Below, piece after piece: positions 42,276-50,757 of a stretch of DNA of 64,000 nucleotides (position 1 is its first letter; the number at the start of each line of letters is the position of its first letter). The translations under genes and the position numbers were made by a program. The DNA comes from Pseudomonadota bacterium (GTDB lineage: Bacteria > Pseudomonadota > Alphaproteobacteria > Rhizobiales > Xanthobacteraceae): assembly GCA_023422775.1 (NCBI GenBank), contig JAFAGM010000081.1, positions 31,375 to 95,374 of the forward strand, in the 5' to 3' direction. The notes under the pieces were generated by a model. It searched no databases. It worked only from the letters and a program-made list of their open reading frames with translations, and was not told the DNA's origin.

Positions 42276-44384
42276 TCATTCGGCCGCGACGGCGTGTGGT
42301 TCTTCGTCTTCGCTGACCTCGCCCACCTCATCCTCGTCATTGGCAAGGAATTCGGGGAGCGGCTCGCTTGCAGCCTCGGCCTCGCTCGATGCGGGGCTGT
42401 CCCCGGCGAGACGCAGCGGCTCGGGGAGCCAACCGGTGTTGTCGAGCAGCCGCTCGGCCTCCTTCGCCATCTCGCTCTTCTTGAGATGGTCGATGAGTTG
42501 CACCGATGATTCGCCCTTCGCCTCGCGCACCGCTTCGAGGATGCGGCTCTTGGTGACGCGGCCAAGATAGTTTTCGACTGTCGGGCGCCAGCCGGATTCC
42601 GCCATGTCGAGATTGACGGCACGCACCAACCGATCGGCCTGATCGATCCGACGACGCAGGCCGTGCGCAGACACGCCGGTGCCGCCGTAGCGATCGACCT
42701 TTTCGAACAACGCGTTCACGCCGAACGACACGCAATGCGCCAGCAATGCCAAGCGGCTGGCGTCGTCGAGCGCGGCGAGCCAGTCCCACAACGCAACTTC
42801 GTCGTTCGGCATCTCGGCTGCCCAGGCCTTGTTCCGCTCATCGACAGCTTTGGCTGGCGCGGAGTCTTTGAAGTCGGATGCCTGCGCAGAGAAGTGGACC
42901 TGCCGGACTGACACCTGCAGACACCCGTTCGGCATCTCGCGCTGGAAGGTGTCGAGGCAGAGCTTGTGTAGCAGCGCCGTCATCGCGACCTGGGGGTTTG
43001 TCGCCACGGCGTCGCGCAGCGCGAGCGTGCGATAGGCCGTCAATTCCATCATGAGGCGGTCGGGCAACGGCTTGATGCCGTCGTCCTCTTCGTCCTCCGC
43101 CTCAGGCTGGCCGCCGACCGTGATGACGGTCCGCCGCACGGATGACGTATCGGGGGCGGTCCTGTCTGTGTCAGACGAGTCGGTAGCGTCTGTGCCCTCA
43201 ACCGGCGCCTCGTCTTCCGGCCGCACGAAACCGCGATCGATCAGCAGGCTGCCATCGCTGTCGATACTGACGAAGGCGCCGGCGCGGGCGACGTCGCCCG
43301 GATCGAAGATGTGCGGCCGGTTGTCGAACGCGGACAGCGCCTTCTCGATCTCGCCCAGCCGGAGGTCGACGTCGTCGGGAATTTCGTCCGCGTCCTGATA
43401 CTTGGCTTCGAGCTTCGCGTGCTCGGTCTGGAGCGCTTCGACCGATGCCTGCTCCTCGGCCGTAATGTCGGCAGGTGTGCCCTCAAGCTGCCGCAGGCCG
43501 TCGTCATGGCCGTACGGGAAATTGATGGCGACCTCGATCCATTTCCAGCCCTCGGCCGCGATGGTCTCAGCCTCGGCCTTCAACTTCTCGGTGACGAGAC
43601 GTTCGAGTAGCGGCACGTCCTGTAGCCACCCGCCATCGTCGCGCTCGAACAGGTCGCGCAAAACGCCGCCGCCAGCGGCTTCATAGGCCGCGATGCCAAC
43701 GAACTGCGCCCGCTTGTCCGACGCACGCACCGTATCCTCGGTGAGCATACGCCGGATCTGGTACGGTTCATCGTAGCCGGACTTGCTGACATTCTCCCAG
43801 ACCTGTTCCTGGCGCGCGTGATCGCCGGATACGGAAAAGGCCATGAGTTGTTCGAGGGTCATGCCGTCCTCGGCATAGACATCGTGCAGTGTCGGTGACA
43901 CCGTCGCCAAACGCAGGCGCTGCTTGACGATGGCCGGCGCCACGAAATGCCGCGCGGCAATGTCTTCCTCGCTCATGCCGAGGTTGCGCAGGGTCTGGAA
44001 AGCACGGAATTGATCGAGCGGATGCAGGCCGACGCGCTCATCGTTCTCGGCGATGGAGTCGTCTTCGGCGATGCCGCCTTCCCGGACAACGCAGGGAACG
44101 GGCTGCGTCTTCGCCAGCCGCTTCTGCTTCACCAGCAGTTCGAGAGCGCGGTAGCGGCGACCGCCAGCCGGCACTTCAAACATGCCAGTGTCGTTGCCGT
44201 CGGCATCGCGAACGGCGCGCACGTTGAGGCTCTGCAGCAAGGTGCGCTGCGCGATGCTCTCGGCCAGTTGCTCGATAGAGACGCCGGCCTTGACGCGGCG
44301 CACATTCGACTGGCTGAGAACCAGCTTGTTGAAAGGGATGTCGCGCGAGCGTGATAACGTAATCTTCTGAACGGCCTTTGCCAT
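42276..44384 (-). CDS. large ParB/Spo0J-family protein
   Basis: A 702-residue ParB-like protein. The N-terminal ParB nuclease-like domain ('IPFNKLVLSQSNVRRVK', 'AGGRRYRALELL', 'ENDERVGLHPLDQFRAF') is followed by the HTH segment ('MSEEDIAARHFVAPAIVKQRLRLA'). The long C-terminal half is acidic and unassigned. It belongs to the large ParB-like proteins of conjugative elements, which probably bind element DNA for maintenance. ATG at 44384 lies just after RNA element A. Confidence 0.9.
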   Translation of the reverse strand: MAKAVQKITLSRSRDIPFNKLVLSQSNVRRVKAGVSIEQLAESIAQRTLLQSLNVRAVRDADGNDTGMFEVPAGGRRYRALELLVKQKRLAKTQPVPCVVREGGIAEDDSIAENDERVGLHPLDQFRAFQTLRNLGMSEEDIAARHFVAPAIVKQRLRLATVSPTLHDVYAEDGMTLEQLMAFSVSGDHARQEQVWENVSKSGYDEPYQIRRMLTEDTVRASDKRAQFVGIAAYEAAGGGVLRDLFERDDGGWLQDVPLLERLVTEKLKAEAETIAAEGWKWIEVAINFPYGHDDGLRQLEGTPADITAEEQASVEALQTEHAKLEAKYQDADEIPDDVDLRLGEIEKALSAFDNRPHIFDPGDVARAGAFVSIDSDGSLLIDRGFVRPEDEAPVEGTDATDSSDTDRTAPDTSSVRRTVITVGGQPEAEDEEDDGIKPLPDRLMMELTAYRTLALRDAVATNPQVAMTALLHKLCLDTFQREMPNGCLQVSVRQVHFSAQASDFKDSAPAKAVDERNKAWAAEMPNDEVALWDWLAALDDASRLALLAHCVSFGVNALFEKVDRYGGTGVSAHGLRRRIDQADRLVRAVNLDMAESGWRPTVENYLGRVTKSRILEAVREAKGESSVQLIDHLKKSEMAKEAERLLDNTGWLPEPLRLAGDSPASSEAEAASEPLPEFLANDEDEVGEVSEDEEPHAVAAE

Positions 44385-44395
44385 GTCAGTTCTCC

Positions 44396-44440
44396 ACGAC
44401 GGGCGGCCGAAAGCCTCTCTCTCGGCCTCCAACCCGTCAT
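44396..44440 (-). promoter_or_regulatory. structured RNA leader element A (radC-motif-like)
   Basis: Minus strand: outer stem ATGACGGG / CCCGTCGT (with one G-T pair), inner stem GGCCGA / TCGGCC, loop GAGAGAGGCTT, then GGAGAAC as ribosome-binding site and the parB-like ATG. The loop and the GGAGAAC box are identical in element B, while both stems differ by paired changes. Confidence 0.65.
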
Positions 44441-44491
44441 GAAAAACCCGACCCCGCCCTCTCACTCTCTGCCGACCGCAACGCACGCCTG

Positions 44492-45454
44492 TCACGCCGC
44501 CTCCTGATCTCCGCCAGAGATCTCAAAGGAGGCATTTGCGAACAGTTCCGAACGGAAGCTGAGAAGCCAATCAGCCGCTTTGCTTGCTTGCGACGCAGCG
44601 CGGACGATGGCGCGATTGTCCTCGCGCAGGACATCCAGCCACGAGCCGATGTAGTCGGCATGCCGCACGGTGGGCACGATGCCGATCGACGCGCATGAGA
44701 AGGCCGCGCACAGTTCCACGATCAGTTCCTCGAAGGCGTATTTCTTCGAGCCATGCGCGCCGGAGAGATCGCGGCTGAGACGAGAATGGTGGCCGCTGGC
44801 ATGGCCCAGTTCATGCAGCGCGGTCCGATGCCAATTGATGGGTTCGAAATACGCCGCAGGCGGCGGCACCTGCACATAGTCTTCCGACGGGGCGTAGAAA
44901 GCGCGATTGCCGCCGATGCGAAAGTCGATGCCAGTCGCCTTAATCAGCATCTCGACCCGCGGCTCGATCATGCCGGGCGGCGGTGGCGGTGCCACGGTCG
45001 CGATCTCGTTCGGCAGGTCGGCGCACTGGTCGGCGTTGAAGACCGTGAAGCGCTTCAGGAACGGAATTGCCTGTGCTTCCTCGCCGGTCTCGGCTGCACG
45101 CTTCTTCTCGTCGTTAGGAACGAAGCGGTCAGCATAGACGACAGTGGTACCGCGCTCGCCCTTGCGGACATGGCCGCCGAGCGCGAGCGCCTGGCGGAAA
45201 GTCAGCCAACTCTGCCCGGTGAATTCGTGCTCGATCACAGATCCCCAGAGGATCAGGACGTTCACGCCGCTGTATTGCCGCCGAGTGGCAGCGTTTTTCG
45301 GCATGGCGAGCGGCGCCTTCGCCGCCGCCGTCCCCCATGGCTGGACCCATGGCACGCGGCCAGCTTCCAGCTCGGCGATGATCTTGTCGGTGATTTCGTC
45401 ATAAAGGCTCGCCCGGTCCTCGCCGGCGCGAGCGTAAGAGATGTGTCTGGACAT
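44492..45454 (-). CDS. ardC: ArdC-type antirestriction protein
   Basis: ArdC-family protein of 320 residues: N-terminal ssDNA-binding ArcN domain (DUF1738; 'LYDEITDKIIAELEAGRVPW', 'YSGVNVLILW') and a C-terminal metalloprotease-like domain with the zinc motif HELGH ('TALHELGHASGHHSRLSR'). ArdC shields transferred single-stranded DNA from host restriction. ATG at 45454 follows RNA element B. Confidence 0.93.
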   Translation of the reverse strand: MSRHISYARAGEDRASLYDEITDKIIAELEAGRVPWVQPWGTAAAKAPLAMPKNAATRRQYSGVNVLILWGSVIEHEFTGQSWLTFRQALALGGHVRKGERGTTVVYADRFVPNDEKKRAAETGEEAQAIPFLKRFTVFNADQCADLPNEIATVAPPPPPGMIEPRVEMLIKATGIDFRIGGNRAFYAPSEDYVQVPPPAAYFEPINWHRTALHELGHASGHHSRLSRDLSGAHGSKKYAFEELIVELCAAFSCASIGIVPTVRHADYIGSWLDVLREDNRAIVRAASQASKAADWLLSFRSELFANASFEISGGDQEAA

Positions 45455-45465
45455 CGCGGTTCTCC

Positions 45466-45509
45466 GCGACGGGCGCCGGAAGCCTCTCTCCCGACCGTCA
45501 ACCCGTCGC
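45466..45509 (-). promoter_or_regulatory. structured RNA leader element B (radC-motif-like)
   Basis: Minus strand: outer stem GCGACGGG / CCCGTCGC (8 bp perfect), inner stem GTCGG / CCGGC, loop GAGAGAGGCTT, then GGAGAAC and the ardC ATG 12 bases after the element. The radC RNA motif described by comparative genomics occurs before antirestriction and other DNA-acting genes; the resemblance is in context and shape and needs a covariance-model test. Confidence 0.65.
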
Positions 45510-45892
45510 GGCAAACCCGGTCCGCACTCTTACTCTTCGGCCGCGTCGCTGCCGGCGCGCACGGCCGGATCCGAATTCACCGAACCGCGCGGCGAGGCCG
45601 CGTTAGGGATGGACGCCCGCAGGGTGAAGACCCGCGCCTTGCGGGGCTTCAGCGCAGCCGACAGCCCGGCCCGCAGGGCAACGCCCGGCGGACTTCGGAT
45701 TAAATTGTTGACGCTGGCAAGCTGTTGGAATTCTTAACGCGCTTACGGGAAGCGATAGAACGATCGGGTCCGGCCGTGATAAAGAGGCGTCTGCCGGAGG
45801 GCGTGGGACGGCGCTGGTCGCCCACTCCGTGAATTTCTTTCCCGTAACCGTTTCCAAGCAAGCGCCCACGCATTTCGCGGCGCCCAGGCGAC
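45510..45892. other. junction between element backbone and defence island
   Basis: No gene seen. The first half is GC-rich with nested hairpins (CCCGCA ... TGCGGG around GGGT ... ACCC near 45613-45643), probably part of the ardC promoter and leader region. From about 45700 the DNA is more AT-rich and leads into plus-strand genes of a different character. No attachment-site repeat could be recognised by eye. Confidence 0.45.
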
Positions 45893-46672
45893 ATGAGCCT
45901 CTCGATGACAACATTGGATCAATTCACCCTGACGACCGTCCCGCTCGAACAGTATTTCGACGATACGCCGCTTGGCCAGGGCACCGGATTCATGTGGAAA
46001 ATCCGCGATCAATACTACCTGGTGACCAACTGGCATGTGCTCTCGATGTGCGATTTCTTCACACGGGCCAACTTGAGGAAGGATGCGGGGCGGCCGAACA
46101 TCCTGCGCACGCTCTTCAACATCAAGACCGCATCGTTCGACAAGCAGCGATGGGACATTAAGATCAGGGATGATGAGGACAAGCCGCTTTGGCTGGTGCA
46201 CCCTGCCCGGAGAGCGGACATCGCGGTGCTGCCTATCCCCTTCAAGCTGGACGAACTGATTATCGCGCTGTACCCGCTCAACGTCCTGGCCAATGCGGCG
46301 CTTCGTATCGAGATCGGGATGGAGGTCTTCATTCTCGGTTACCCCTTCAAGATCGAACCGCCCGCCTATCCGGTCTGGAAGCGGGGAAGCATCGCGTCGG
46401 AGCCGCAGCTCACGCGGCTGACAACGGATTACATGCTGGTCGACACAACCTCCCGGCCCGGCATGTCCGGGGCTCCGGTCATCCGGCGGAGCTGGACAAA
46501 CCACATGGTCGATCCGGGTGTCGTCGCACTCGTCGACACACCACTGAACAAATTCATTGGCGTGTATTCCGGTCGCATTCCAACGGATCATCCGCATGAA
46601 GCGCAGGTCGGGTTGGTGTGGGACGGTTCGTTGATCGACGAGATCATCGCCGGCAACATGAGAGATCAATAG
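45893..46672 (+). CDS. trypsin-like serine protease
   Basis: A 259-residue trypsin-fold protein with the full catalytic triad: His48 (VTNWHVL), Asp109 (RRADIAVLP), Ser192 (SRPGMSGAP). There is no signal peptide, so it should act in the cytoplasm, as do proteases of bacterial conflict systems. It is followed 54 bases later, same strand, by the bL12-domain nuclease-like gene; the pair looks like an operon. Substrate unknown; cleavage of its partner or of a host target is a reasonable guess. Confidence 0.85.
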   Translation: MSLSMTTLDQFTLTTVPLEQYFDDTPLGQGTGFMWKIRDQYYLVTNWHVLSMCDFFTRANLRKDAGRPNILRTLFNIKTASFDKQRWDIKIRDDEDKPLWLVHPARRADIAVLPIPFKLDELIIALYPLNVLANAALRIEIGMEVFILGYPFKIEPPAYPVWKRGSIASEPQLTRLTTDYMLVDTTSRPGMSGAPVIRRSWTNHMVDPGVVALVDTPLNKFIGVYSGRIPTDHPHEAQVGLVWDGSLIDEIIAGNMRDQ

Positions 46673-46726
46673 TGCGGTAAAACCGCCGGGCGACCGGCTG
46701 GCAGCAGCGAAAGACAAAGATCCTCG

Positions 46727-47998
46727 ATGGCTGATCTTCAGAGAATAGTCGACGATCTTTCGAAGCTGACGGTCACTGAAGCTGCCGAGCTGGCGAAAAT
46801 GCTCACGACAAAGTGGGGCGGTACGGAGGCAGGCGGACAACCGCTTGTTCTGTTCGAGGAACGCGGGAGAACTCGGACAGAGCCGTTGAAGCGCGGCGAA
46901 GCACTTTTCGACTTCTACGATAGTTGTGCCAGCTCGGGATATAAGGAATTCAGAGCGATCGTGAACGGTTGGCTGGCGCAGATGCCGGCCGATGAACGCG
47001 CCGAGTTGATTTCGCGCATGCGTTACGGCGGAGACCGCGAGTTCGGTGCGTCGCTCTCCGAATTGTCGCTTCACGCATTCATTGTTGGTTCGGGGTTCCG
47101 AACCAAGCCGCATCCAGACATTCCCGGCACCGCGAAGCACCCGGATTTTGCCGCGGTCGATCAGGCCGACGCGCTCGCCGCCTACATCGAAGTAACAACC
47201 GTCAATCCGGCTGCCGCGCAGGAAGCCGAAAAGAACCGCGAAAATCCGGTCTACAACGCGATAGATGCCGCCAAGATTCCCGCCGGATCGGCGCTTGGCT
47301 ACAGATTGATGCGAGCGGGAAAAAGCAGTCCGCCGCTACGGTTGCTTGTTGCCGAGGTCGAGCGCTGGGCGCGCGACAATGCGGAGGCCGCAAAAACAAA
47401 GGAAGTCAGAAATACCTTTTCGGCCGGCGACTGGAATATCGAGCTCGACCTCTATTCCGGCGGCAGCAATCTCGAACCGTCGACCCAGGCGATCGGCGTG
47501 TCCCAAATGCGAGGCGGCGTCATCACACCGCACAAGGATCTGCGCGACGCGCTCTACGAGAAATCCCGCAGATACGGCTCGCTCGATAAACCGTATCTGA
47601 TTGCTGTCGCCGATGGAAAGGATCAGTTCTTCAGCAAGGATTCGATCCACACGGCGCTGACCGAGGCCGTCTTCGGTAACGAAATCGTGCAATTCAATGG
47701 CAGCACGGCCAGCATCGCCCGTGCGAAGAACGGATTCTGGCACGGGCCCAATGGACCGCGAAACCGCCATGTAAGTGGGGTCTTGCTGTTGCCGGAAACC
47801 GGTTTGTGGAAACTGCGCGAAGAGAAGTGGCAACCCGTCCTTGCGGTCAACCCTTGGGCTGAGCGGCCGCTGCCCGACGCGCTGCGAGAAATGAACCGCT
47901 TCGAGGCCGATGGCGACCGGTGGGTATTCCGAGAAGGCAAACGGTTTTCCGACATTATCGGGCTCCCCGACCCATGGCCACCGCCGGAAGCAGAATGA
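46727..47998 (+). CDS. bL12 N-terminal-domain protein with nuclease-like region
   Basis: A 423-residue protein. Residues 1-31 (MADLQRIVDDLSKLTVTEAA then ELAKMLTTKWG) are nearly the same as the N terminus of alphaproteobacterial ribosomal protein bL12 (L7/L12), the part that dimerises and docks on uL10. After a short linker comes an unrelated body with a PD-(D/E)XK-like arrangement: Glu112, HPD140F and I-E155-V-T. No L12 C-terminal domain is present. It may be a ribosome-directed or bL12-mimicking effector. Start at ATG 46727 is fixed by the domain match. Confidence 0.75.
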   Translation: MADLQRIVDDLSKLTVTEAAELAKMLTTKWGGTEAGGQPLVLFEERGRTRTEPLKRGEALFDFYDSCASSGYKEFRAIVNGWLAQMPADERAELISRMRYGGDREFGASLSELSLHAFIVGSGFRTKPHPDIPGTAKHPDFAAVDQADALAAYIEVTTVNPAAAQEAEKNRENPVYNAIDAAKIPAGSALGYRLMRAGKSSPPLRLLVAEVERWARDNAEAAKTKEVRNTFSAGDWNIELDLYSGGSNLEPSTQAIGVSQMRGGVITPHKDLRDALYEKSRRYGSLDKPYLIAVADGKDQFFSKDSIHTALTEAVFGNEIVQFNGSTASIARAKNGFWHGPNGPRNRHVSGVLLLPETGLWKLREEKWQPVLAVNPWAERPLPDALREMNRFEADGDRWVFREGKRFSDIIGLPDPWPPPEAE

Positions 47999-48077
47999 CG
48001 GCGATCGCTCAATCGTCGAAGGCATTACAATACGTTGTGTGAGGCTCGCCCACTCGGCGACCGGCGAGATTGCAGAC

Positions 48078-49367
48078 TCAATCGTCTTTTGCCATCTGCT
48101 CATTATGATAGGCGCAAAGCGAACCGTCACCCCAGCCGCCGGTTTCAACCGCGGAGTTGCGGACGGCGGCCTCGATACGCTCACGGATGTCATCAGCGTC
48201 ATCATCCGAAATATCATAGTATTTCAGCACGGCTTCGGCGAAGGCGGACGGATCGACAATCTTGGTGCTGCAAATCCCGCAATCGCTTGTGGCATCGAGA
48301 GCTTCCGCCCAGGTCTCGGCGTCCGCATCAGAGCCCGGCTCTTCCAGTTGCTCGAGTAATCCGTCAATCGTCCTTGGCAGGGACGAAAGCATCTCGCGCC
48401 TGGCTATCTGGTCGATCTCCCGCCATTCGCGACGCGCGTCGCGGCGGACTTTGGCGATTGCACGCGTCTCACCTTTGGCTGCGGCGTCCAGTGCCGCCAG
48501 AAATAATTGGTCGACGCCGATCGGTGCGGGGATGATGGCTCTGTAAGCCTGTTCGACCTTCCTTCGAAATTCGCCGCGCGTGAGAATCCCCGAAAGCCGT
48601 TCAAGGCTTTGAAGGCCAACCTCCTCGGAACGGTTGAGAGCGCGTCTGATTACATAGCCCGGCGGCAGCCGGCCGAATGTGTCTTTGAATATGAATGCCA
48701 GTCCGTCTTCCGACACGCTGGCGAGGTTTGGACGGTGTTGGGGCGATACTGTTGCCTCCATCACGCGCGCCCGGATGTCGCTCGCGATGCGGTCTGCGGC
48801 GGCCAACACTTCAGCTAGATCCCTGGCCCGACCACGCAAATCTTCAGGAAGGTCCGGCTGCTTGTAGATGTCATCGTGCGATAGTTCGGCCCAGGAATCC
48901 TGAAGACGCGACCGGATCTGCACTTCGCAAGGCACCAGATCGGGCTGTAGCGGGTGACGGCCGACATCGAGCTTGAAATTGACGTGTAGCGCCCGATAGC
49001 CACCGGTATTGGGATTTTTGATGCGATCCTGGACCTCGAACTCGCCCCAGGCACTTGGAAGCTGCTCCTTCAGGAGTTCGGCGAACCGGTAGACATCCTC
49101 GATGTTATTGCAAACGACCCGGCCGCCAATCAGGTCGCTGCAAGCAGAGAACGCCTCCTCCGCCTTCCATCCGCTAGCGACCGCCTTTCGTTCCAGACTG
49201 GAGAGACTTTTGATGCGGACACTTCTTACCTCGGCCCGCACGAGGGCCTTGTCCTCAATGCGCGCTACGACCTCCCCGAGAATGGAATGAATGCGATGCT
49301 CCGCGCGCTGTAGCGTTGAGAGCTGCTGCTCATACATTTCATTCAGGGCCGAAGATGTCATGGCCAT
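48078..49367 (-). CDS. RelA/SpoT-synthetase-domain protein
   Basis: A 429-residue protein with a complete-looking RelA/SpoT nucleotidyltransferase domain (about 20-190): 'VRIKSLSSLERKAVASGW', 'SDLIGGRVVCN', 'GYRALHVNF' and 'CEVQIRSRLQDSWAELSHDD'. No HD hydrolase, TGS or ACT domains, so it is a small-alarmone-synthetase type with a 240-residue C-terminal extension containing two CxxC-like Cys ('DCGIC'). It may make (p)ppGpp or modify nucleotides or tRNA as a toxin. It lies 22 bases after the DUF2971 gene. Confidence 0.85.
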   Translation of the reverse strand: MAMTSSALNEMYEQQLSTLQRAEHRIHSILGEVVARIEDKALVRAEVRSVRIKSLSSLERKAVASGWKAEEAFSACSDLIGGRVVCNNIEDVYRFAELLKEQLPSAWGEFEVQDRIKNPNTGGYRALHVNFKLDVGRHPLQPDLVPCEVQIRSRLQDSWAELSHDDIYKQPDLPEDLRGRARDLAEVLAAADRIASDIRARVMEATVSPQHRPNLASVSEDGLAFIFKDTFGRLPPGYVIRRALNRSEEVGLQSLERLSGILTRGEFRRKVEQAYRAIIPAPIGVDQLFLAALDAAAKGETRAIAKVRRDARREWREIDQIARREMLSSLPRTIDGLLEQLEEPGSDADAETWAEALDATSDCGICSTKIVDPSAFAEAVLKYYDISDDDADDIRERIEAAVRNSAVETGGWGDGSLCAYHNEQMAKDD

Positions 49368-49389
49368 GTCAAAACGCGATTGCAGGGCA

Positions 49390-50385
49390 CTACGGCTCGC
49401 TCCTCGACACGGAGATCGGCACTCGCGGGAGCAGGCCGCGCGCCAGCGCAACTCTATCTTCGGCGCCCGCGGCGGGACCAACGATGATCCGTGAGATTGG
49501 CAATTGGACCGGCTTGCCTTCGAACACCGATACATATTGCCGGCCATCGTCACGCGTCCGCATTTCGGGCAATAGCAGCGGCTTAAAGACGCCTGGGTGC
49601 TCGCGCAGCGCCATCGAGCTCATCTTTTCGGTACCCGGGATTGCGACAATCCGAAGCTCTCGTTCCGGACGATATTTCGGACTCTTGAGCAACGTCGACC
49701 CAATGAGGAATTCCTGGACTCCCATTTCTGGTTCACGGACGCCTGCCAGAAACTGTTGCAATGTGCGGCCGGCAGCTTCGACAAGTTCGGGGAAAAGTTC
49801 GGTGATAGGCCGGTCGCCATAACGAACAGCGTCGAGCTTGAGGTGCGCCCAATATCGAAGATCACATTCCTCGCTGAGCAGGAGGGCCATCGCCTTTGTA
49901 TCAAGAACGATGCAATACCCATCCGGACCAGCATAGTCACGCCATTGGCTCCAGAGTCCATGTTCGCGTTCGAAGGCGCTGTCGCTGGCATGCGTCGAGA
50001 ACGAAGTCACGAACGCAGCGAGTGCGGTCTGCGCCTTGCCGTCGAAGGTGGCGCCGTAAAGGCTGTTGACGAAGTCTCGCGCCGTCCCCAGCCCGCGACC
50101 CTCTTTTTTCCACAGCCTGCGGGCGACGCGGTCAGTCTTGAAGTTCGCGACGATCTCGTCATAGCGGGCGGCAATCGCTGGTGGCAGCGCCTTCCGCAAG
50201 CCGATAACCTCGGTCGGGTCGTCCTTCATATCGCGAAAATGCGTCGCCCAGAACGAGTTAGACTTGACGATGTTCTCAAACGCCGCTGGGCGGGTGTAGT
50301 GATAGAGTACCGGATGCATTTGCCAGATCTGCGGATCGCAGACCAGCAGCGGCACATTCGCTATACCTCGAGCGACAACTCCCAT
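49390..50385 (-). CDS. DUF2971 family protein
   Basis: A 331-residue DUF2971 protein: 'VLYHYTRPAAFENIVKSNSF' and 'ATHFRDMKDDPTE' near the start and 'SPKYRPERELRI' later. The family is of unknown function and frequent in defence islands. The likely functional start is at residue 1 (ATG 50385) or residue 23 (MHPVLYHYT). It precedes the RelA/SpoT gene in the same operon. An inverted repeat (ACGACA/TGTCGT, 50492-50511) upstream could be an operator. Confidence 0.82.
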   Translation of the reverse strand: MGVVARGIANVPLLVCDPQIWQMHPVLYHYTRPAAFENIVKSNSFWATHFRDMKDDPTEVIGLRKALPPAIAARYDEIVANFKTDRVARRLWKKEGRGLGTARDFVNSLYGATFDGKAQTALAAFVTSFSTHASDSAFEREHGLWSQWRDYAGPDGYCIVLDTKAMALLLSEECDLRYWAHLKLDAVRYGDRPITELFPELVEAAGRTLQQFLAGVREPEMGVQEFLIGSTLLKSPKYRPERELRIVAIPGTEKMSSMALREHPGVFKPLLLPEMRTRDDGRQYVSVFEGKPVQLPISRIIVGPAAGAEDRVALARGLLPRVPISVSRSEP

Positions 50386-50757
50386 ACCGAAAAGATATCA
50401 CGTCGGAGCGGTGCGACGAACTGGCGAGCTTATCTGAGGCAGCCAACAGCCCAGTCCCGAAGCGAGGCGCCATAGGGATCAAAGCCCTGACACGACATAT
50501 ATTTTTGTCGTTGAAGCAGTCTCTGCCGGTTCGTTAGCTGCAATGCGCTCCGGCCGATTTCAAAACATCGAGGAAGGCGCGCAACGCGTTTCGCTTGCGG
50601 AGGGAATTGGGAGGGCTAGTTTGGGTATCAGCATCTTGCGGCGGGCATGACGTCATGCTGTCGGGCTCCTGTCGTGTCGAAGGTGCGGAAGTGATGTCAG
50701 GGTGGCCAATCTTGCTTTGGCATACTGGATTTTTGCACGGAACTGGACGCTCTTCGA
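50386..50757. other. intergenic region between divergent defence genes
   Basis: No gene is supported here. It should hold promoters for the DUF2971 operon (minus) and the HEPN-like gene (plus). The only structure noticed is ACGACA-TATATTTT-TGTCGT at 50492-50511. Confidence 0.45.

Noticed and set aside
48045..48068. CTCGCC/GGCGAG hairpin between convergent genes as a terminator
   Set aside because: Short stem, 12-base loop and no T-run on either strand.
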